Source: AC-32 sp035455445
GTDB taxonomy: Bacteria > Actinomycetota > Thermoleophilia > Gaiellales > Gaiellaceae
Reading direction: 5' to 3'
NCBI GenBank assembly: GCA_035455445.1
Contig: DATIFC010000103.1
Location: 1 to 10,196, forward strand
Length of the DNA: 10,196 nt
Of the stretch, positions 6,595 through 10,196 are shown in pieces. The translations under genes and the position numbers were made by a program. Below the pieces are notes generated by a model, which worked only from the letters and a program-made list of their open reading frames with translations, searched no databases and had not been told where the DNA came from. The first letter of the stretch is position 1; every line of letters starts with the position of its first letter.

Positions 6595-9500
6595 CGGGGT
6601 CGGTCGTCCGCCGGAACCTCGACGAAGAAGGTCGAGCCGTCGCCCTCGGCGGACTCGAACCAGAGCCTTCCGCCCATCAGCGCCAGCAGCCGCCGGCAGA
6701 TGTACAGCCCGAGCCCCAGGCCGGCGACGCCGCCCTGGAGCCCGGGGTCGACGCGGAAGAACCTCTCGCCTACGTGGGCGTGGTGCTCCGGCGCGATGCC
6801 GATGCCGGTGTCGCTGACGCTGAAGCGCACCACTCCGTCCGAGCGCGCCACGGCGAGCTCGATCTGCCCTCCCTCGGGGCTGTAGCGGATCGCGTTGTCG
6901 AGCAGCGTGTCGAGGATCTGCTCGAGCCGCTCCTCGTCGAGCGCGAGCACCTCCGGACCATTGGGGAGCCGCCCGCTCACGACCAGGTTCTCCGGGCAGC
7001 GCTCGCGAGCGCGGTCGAGCGCGCGCCGGGCGAGAGCGACGACGTCGCATTCGCCGCTCGCGGCGAGCGTCTCGTCGCCACCGAGTCTGCTCACGGTGGC
7101 GAGCTGGTCGACGGTTCGCGCAAGTCGCTCGCTCTCGGCGTGCAGCGTCTGGATCAGCTGCTCGCGCGTCTCCGGCGTGAGCTCGAGATCCGCGCGCGCC
7201 AGGGTCGCTGCCGCGCCGTAGAGGGAGCTGACCGGGGTGCGCAGCTCGTGCGAGACCGTGGTCACGAGATCCCGGCGCATCTGCTCCAGGGTGGCGGTCT
7301 CGGTCGCGTCGCGGAAGGCGTAGAGCACTCCGTCGGCGTAGGGGCTCGCGACGACCGAGAGCCAGGCCTCGCGGTCGCCGATGGCGAGCGGATGGGTCGT
7401 CTTCCGGCGGCCGCGCGAGGTCAGGCGGTCGGCCAGCCGGCCCCAGCCCGGGAGCACCTGCTCCGCCGGCGCTCCGAGTGCCGTCTCCGCGGCGACGCCG
7501 GTGATCCGCTCGGCCGCGGGGTTCCACAGCTCGATCGCGCCGCCGGCAGAGACCGTGAAGACGCCGTCCGGAAGCGTCATCAGCACCCGCTCGGCCCGCT
7601 CGCGCTCTTCCGCGACGGCCTCGAGCTGTGCCAGGTCCACGCGCAGCCGGGAGAGCTCGAGGTTCGCGCGCACCCGAGCGACGAGCTCCCTGGCCGAGAA
7701 CGGCTTGACCAGGTAGTCGTCGGCTCCCGCCTCGAGCCCTTCGACGGCGCTCTCGGGGCCGGCGCGCGCCGAGACGAGGACCACCGGGACACTGCTCGTC
7801 GCCGGGTCGGCGCGCAGCTCCCGGAGGAGCTCGAAGCCGTCGAGCCCGGGCATCATCACGTCCGAGAGCACGAGGTCGGGTGCCTGTCTCCGCGCCGCCG
7901 CGAGGGCGGCCGCCCCGTCCGCGACCGTCTCGACGTCCCAGTAGCGGCGGAGCAGGCGAGCGAGGTAGCCGCGCATGTCGGCGTTGTCGTCGGCGATCAG
8001 GATCCGGGCATCGCCGTGGCGGGCGATGCCGGCGTCGCGGACGAGGTCGTCGCGCAACATCTCCGGCCCCCCGTCGCCCGGCGGCCCGTCGTCGGAGATC
8101 CAGCGCAGCGCCTCCTCGACGTACGGCGCGGCGCCGAGGCTACGCGCGCCCGTGCCTTCCGACCCTCCGAGCAGCTCGGCTGGGAGGTGGTTGCTCCCGC
8201 GCGGCAGCCGCACGGTGAACGCGGTGCCCTCGCCGAGCTCGCTCTCGACCGAGACTGCGCCGCCGTGGAGCCGCGTGAGCTCCTGCACGAGCGCGAGGCC
8301 GATCCCGCTTCCCTCGTGGCTCCGACCGCCCGTCTCGCGAATCCGGTGGAACCGCTCGAACACGTGCGGCAGCTCGTGCTGCGGGATTCCGACGCCGCTG
8401 TCGCGCACCCCCAAGACCGCGTCGTCGTCCTCGAGGCGGAGCGCGACCTCGATCTCGCCGGCGAAGGTGAACTTGAGCGCGTTCGAGAGGAGGTTCAGGA
8501 CGATCTTCTCCCAGGCCTCGCGGTCGACCCAGACGGGCTCCGGTAGCGCCGGGCAGTCGACAACGAGCCGCAGCCCGGCCGACTCGATCGCCGAGCGGAA
8601 AGCGCTCGCCAGGTCGGCCGTGACCGCCGCCAGGTCCGTCGGCTGGAAGAGAGCGTCGATGCGGGCCGACTCGGCGCGCGAGAAGTCCAGGAGCGTGTTC
8701 ACGAGCCGGAGCAGCCGGAGGGCGTTCCTCCGCATCAGGTCGAGTGCCTCGCGCAGCTCGCCGCCGTCCGGCGTCTCCGTTCGCGCGAGCAGCTCCTCGA
8801 GGGGCGAGAGGATCAGCGTCAGCGGCGTCCGCAGCTCGTGGCTCGCGTTCGTGAAGAAGAGCGTCTTCGCCCGGTCGACCTCGGCGAGCGCGTCGGCCCG
8901 CCTGCGCTCGGCCTCGTACGCCTGCGCGTCGGCGATCGCGGAGGCGAGCTGCCGTGCCACCAGCCTCAGGAAAGCGAGGTAATCGTCGTCTGCCGGCCGA
9001 CGGTCGCTCAGACCGAGCACGACGGCGCCGCGGGGCTCGGGCGTCCCGTAGGCGAGCGGCACGACGAGCGCCCGCTTGCTCAGCGCGGCGGCGGCGTCTT
9101 CGCCGACGCGCTCGGCGACGTCTTCCAGCAGCAGCGGCGCGGAGCCTGCGGCGATCTCCGCCAGCGGCCACGGCCCCGTCCCCCCGTCCCCGAGACGGAC
9201 GAGGCGCGGCGCGACCGCCGCCCGACCTTCCGCGACGTCCGAGCTCGCCGCGAGCCGCGCGACCGCCGGGTCGTCCTCGAACAGGTACGCGAGCGAGAAC
9301 GCCACGGAGACGCTGCCGCGGAGGACGACGGCCGCGCGGCGGCAGACGTCCTCGGGCGTTCGCGCCTCGGCGGTCGCGGCGCTCAGGTCCCTGAGGATGC
9401 GGAGACGGCGCGCCCCGACGACGTGGCTCGTGGTCTCGGCGACGGCGGTGAAGACGCCGCCGATCCCGCCGGACTCGTCCCGGATCGGGCTGTACGAGAA

Positions 9501-9935
9501 CGTGAAGTAGCACTCCTCGGGAAAGCCGCGCCGCTCGAGCACGAGCAGCTGGTCGTCGGACCACGTCGCCTGGCCGTGCTCGGCGACCCCGGCGAGCATC
9601 GGCCCGATGATCTCCCAGATCTCGGGGAAGCAGTCTTCGCCTCGCTGGCCGATCGCATCCGGGTGCTTGCTCCCGATGAGCGGGGCGTACGCGTCGTTGT
9701 AGAGCATCACGAACTCGGGCCCCCACCAGATCAGGATCGGAAACCGCGACTCCAGGCAGATGCTGAGCGCGGTGCGGAGGCTCTGCGGCCACTCGCCCAT
9801 CGGGCCGATCGGCGTAGCCGCCCAATCGCGCTCACGGATCAGCTCGGTGAGCGGGCGCGTCTCGCCCGCCCGGTCGGCCCGCTCGGAGCCGACGACGGTT
9901 CCGCTGCCCAGACGCTCGGTCCGATCCTGTTTCAT
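6591..9935 (-). CDS. Hybrid sensor protein with two histidine kinase modules: PAS-GAF-HisKA-HATPase-REC-PAS-HisKA-HATPase
   Basis: This soluble 1114-residue signalling protein has no membrane segment or signal peptide. Domains in order: PAS-like sensor (about 30-170; WPQSLRTAL, PILIWWGPEF, FTFSYSPI), GAF-like region (about 175-340), first HisKA with H366 in FFTNASHELRTP, first ATPase domain (N485; D512 in DSGVGI; GSGIGLAL at 542), receiver domain (acidic pair D649/D650, phospho-acceptor D692 in LVLSDVMMPG, S722, K744 in DDYLVKPF), short coiled linker (about 757-785), PAS (about 785-885), second HisKA with H896 in TTVSHELRTP, and second ATPase domain (N1014; D1042 in DTGIGI; GLGLGL at 1072). 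Both kinase modules and the receiver keep all key residues. No output domain is present and no adjacent response regulator is visible, so the signal and target are unknown. ATG 9935 is chosen for its ribosome site. Confidence 0.93.
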   Translation of the reverse strand: MKQDRTERLGSGTVVGSERADRAGETRPLTELIRERDWAATPIGPMGEWPQSLRTALSICLESRFPILIWWGPEFVMLYNDAYAPLIGSKHPDAIGQRGEDCFPEIWEIIGPMLAGVAEHGQATWSDDQLLVLERRGFPEECYFTFSYSPIRDESGGIGGVFTAVAETTSHVVGARRLRILRDLSAATAEARTPEDVCRRAAVVLRGSVSVAFSLAYLFEDDPAVARLAASSDVAEGRAAVAPRLVRLGDGGTGPWPLAEIAAGSAPLLLEDVAERVGEDAAAALSKRALVVPLAYGTPEPRGAVVLGLSDRRPADDDYLAFLRLVARQLASAIADAQAYEAERRRADALAEVDRAKTLFFTNASHELRTPLTLILSPLEELLARTETPDGGELREALDLMRRNALRLLRLVNTLLDFSRAESARIDALFQPTDLAAVTADLASAFRSAIESAGLRLVVDCPALPEPVWVDREAWEKIVLNLLSNALKFTFAGEIEVALRLEDDDAVLGVRDSGVGIPQHELPHVFERFHRIRETGGRSHEGSGIGLALVQELTRLHGGAVSVESELGEGTAFTVRLPRGSNHLPAELLGGSEGTGARSLGAAPYVEEALRWISDDGPPGDGGPEMLRDDLVRDAGIARHGDARILIADDNADMRGYLARLLRRYWDVETVADGAAALAAARRQAPDLVLSDVMMPGLDGFELLRELRADPATSSVPVVLVSARAGPESAVEGLEAGADDYLVKPFSARELVARVRANLELSRLRVDLAQLEAVAEERERAERVLMTLPDGVFTVSAGGAIELWNPAAERITGVAAETALGAPAEQVLPGWGRLADRLTSRGRRKTTHPLAIGDREAWLSVVASPYADGVLYAFRDATETATLEQMRRDLVTTVSHELRTPVSSLYGAAATLARADLELTPETREQLIQTLHAESERLARTVDQLATVSRLGGDETLAASGECDVVALARRALDRARERCPENLVVSGRLPNGPEVLALDEERLEQILDTLLDNAIRYSPEGGQIELAVARSDGVVRFSVSDTGIGIAPEHHAHVGERFFRVDPGLQGGVAGLGLGLYICRRLLALMGGRLWFESAEGDGSTFFVEVPADDRPR

Positions 9936-9939
9936 CTCG

Positions 9940-9945
9940 CCCTCC
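9940..9945 (-). promoter_or_regulatory. Shine-Dalgarno GGAGGG deciding the kinase start
   Basis: On the minus strand GGAGGG ends 4 bases before ATG 9935. The first recognisable domain starts about 30 residues downstream, so this start leaves a normal short N-terminus, while the 80 upstream in-frame codons are arginine/serine-rich and unlike a sensor domain. Confidence 0.7.
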
Positions 9946-10090
9946 GAGGCGCGTGCACGGCTCCGCTGCGCAACTCTGCCCCGAGTGGCAACGATAACCC
10001 GCTCTCGGCCTGTCGATCGCCCGGTCGCCGCACCCAATTTCCCAGCCGTTCGCGTCATCCTGAAGTAGGAGGGTGAATCCGACTTCCCGC

Positions 10091-10136
10091 CGACGACACC
10101 CCGCCGCCGCCCTCGTAGCGTCGAGGTGTGTCGTCG
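10091..10136. repeat. 9-bp inverted repeat with 28-base spacer upstream of the right-edge gene
   Basis: CGACGACAC (10091-10099) and GTGTCGTCG (10128-10136) are perfect reverse complements. The right arm ends 4 bases before the ribosome site at 10141-10147. It could be a paired operator for a dimeric repressor or a stem in the 5' leader that limits ribosome access; the long spacer fits two sites bound by one tetramer or two dimers better than a tight hairpin. No regulator gene is visible in the window. Confidence 0.4.
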
Positions 10137-10154
10137 AGCGAAGGAGGAACGGGC

Positions 10155-10196
10155 ATGACTCCGCCAACACCGCATTCGAACCTCGCGGCCCGCATG
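10155..10196 (+). CDS. Start of an unidentified gene (14 codons; possibly MMPL-family), cut by window edge
   Basis: ATG 10155 has an excellent ribosome site, AAGGAGG at 10141-10147, 7 bases upstream, and the frame is open to the window end, encoding MTPPTPHSNLAARM. This is too short to identify by itself. The NLAARM ending resembles the N-termini I associate with actinobacterial MMPL transporters, where a tryptophan-containing stretch and TM1 follow, but this is recollection and weak. The gene is divergent from the histidine kinase, which might sense a condition relevant to it. Confidence 0.6.
   Translation, partial: MTPPTPHSNLAARM

Larger units (their letters stand above)
9936..10154. promoter_or_regulatory. 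Divergent intergenic region between kinase and right-edge gene
   Basis: These 219 bases separate the minus-strand kinase (start 9935) from a plus-strand gene starting at 10155. They should contain two promoters, but I find no convincing -10/-35 pair on either strand. The clear structure in it is the 9-bp inverted repeat at 10091-10136, and both flanking genes have good ribosome sites. The kinase reading frame stays open upstream to 10175, but that extension looks non-coding. Confidence 0.5.

Noticed and set aside
4465..7527. Very long minus-strand open frame spanning the MMPL gene and part of the kinase gene
   Set aside because: Only its last part (below about 3943) is real coding, as the 3' end of the VIT gene. 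The rest is a shadow of the MMPL and kinase genes with repetitive charged residues.
6489..8546. Long plus-strand open frame opposite the kinase gene
   Set aside because: It reads the antisense of conserved HisKA, ATPase and receiver motifs and has no recognisable domain or ribosome site.
8838..10076. Plus-strand open frame opposite the N-terminal part of the kinase
   Set aside because: It is antisense to the PAS/GAF coding region, with shadow-type composition and no start signal.
9936..10175. Extension of the kinase start to 10175
   Set aside because: The 80 additional residues are basic and disordered-looking and would overlap the right-edge gene; GGAGGG before ATG 9935 fits better.

Overview
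This is a very GC-rich window (strong G/C preference at third codon positions, frequent GTG starts, clear Shine-Dalgarno sites). The gene set suggests an actinobacterial-type genome, most plausibly Thermoleophilia (Gaiella/Solirubrobacter-like). That assignment is inferred from composition and protein style, not from a marker gene.

Layout. Positions 1-306 (minus) hold the N-terminal 102 residues of a cation-transporting P-type ATPase that runs off the left edge. A 131-bp divergent spacer follows. Positions 438-3641 (plus) are a compact four-gene operon in which every junction overlaps or nearly so: a fused gamma-delta subunit, the alpha subunit and the beta subunit of a tetramer-type pyruvate/2-oxoacid:ferredoxin oxidoreductase, then an unrecognised 82-residue protein coupled to the beta gene. 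Positions 3652-4400 (minus) are a VIT/CCC1-family iron/manganese transporter broken by a one-base frameshift and apparently about 13 residues short around membrane segment 2. Just upstream of it (about 4378-4465, minus) is a possible zinc-ribbon reading frame that also appears frameshifted. Positions 4489-6594 (plus) encode a complete 701-residue MMPL/RND-type membrane transporter. Positions 6591-9935 (minus) encode a 1114-residue soluble signalling protein with two complete histidine kinase modules and a receiver domain between them. Its stop codon shares the four bases CTAG with the stop of the MMPL gene. A 219-bp divergent spacer with a 9-bp inverted repeat separates it from a gene starting at 10155 (plus), of which only 14 codons are inside the window.

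How the parts fit. The oxidoreductase operon would oxidatively decarboxylate a 2-oxoacid (pyruvate is the best guess) with CoA and pass electrons to ferredoxin, or run in reverse. The rest is membrane transport (P-type ATPase, VIT, MMPL) and signalling, with no visible functional link to the operon. No RNA gene, CRISPR array, insertion sequence, phage gene or convincing intrinsic terminator was seen. I did not find a clearly new biological system. The items most worth a second look are the 82-residue operon protein, the damaged zinc-ribbon/VIT locus and the dual-kinase architecture.
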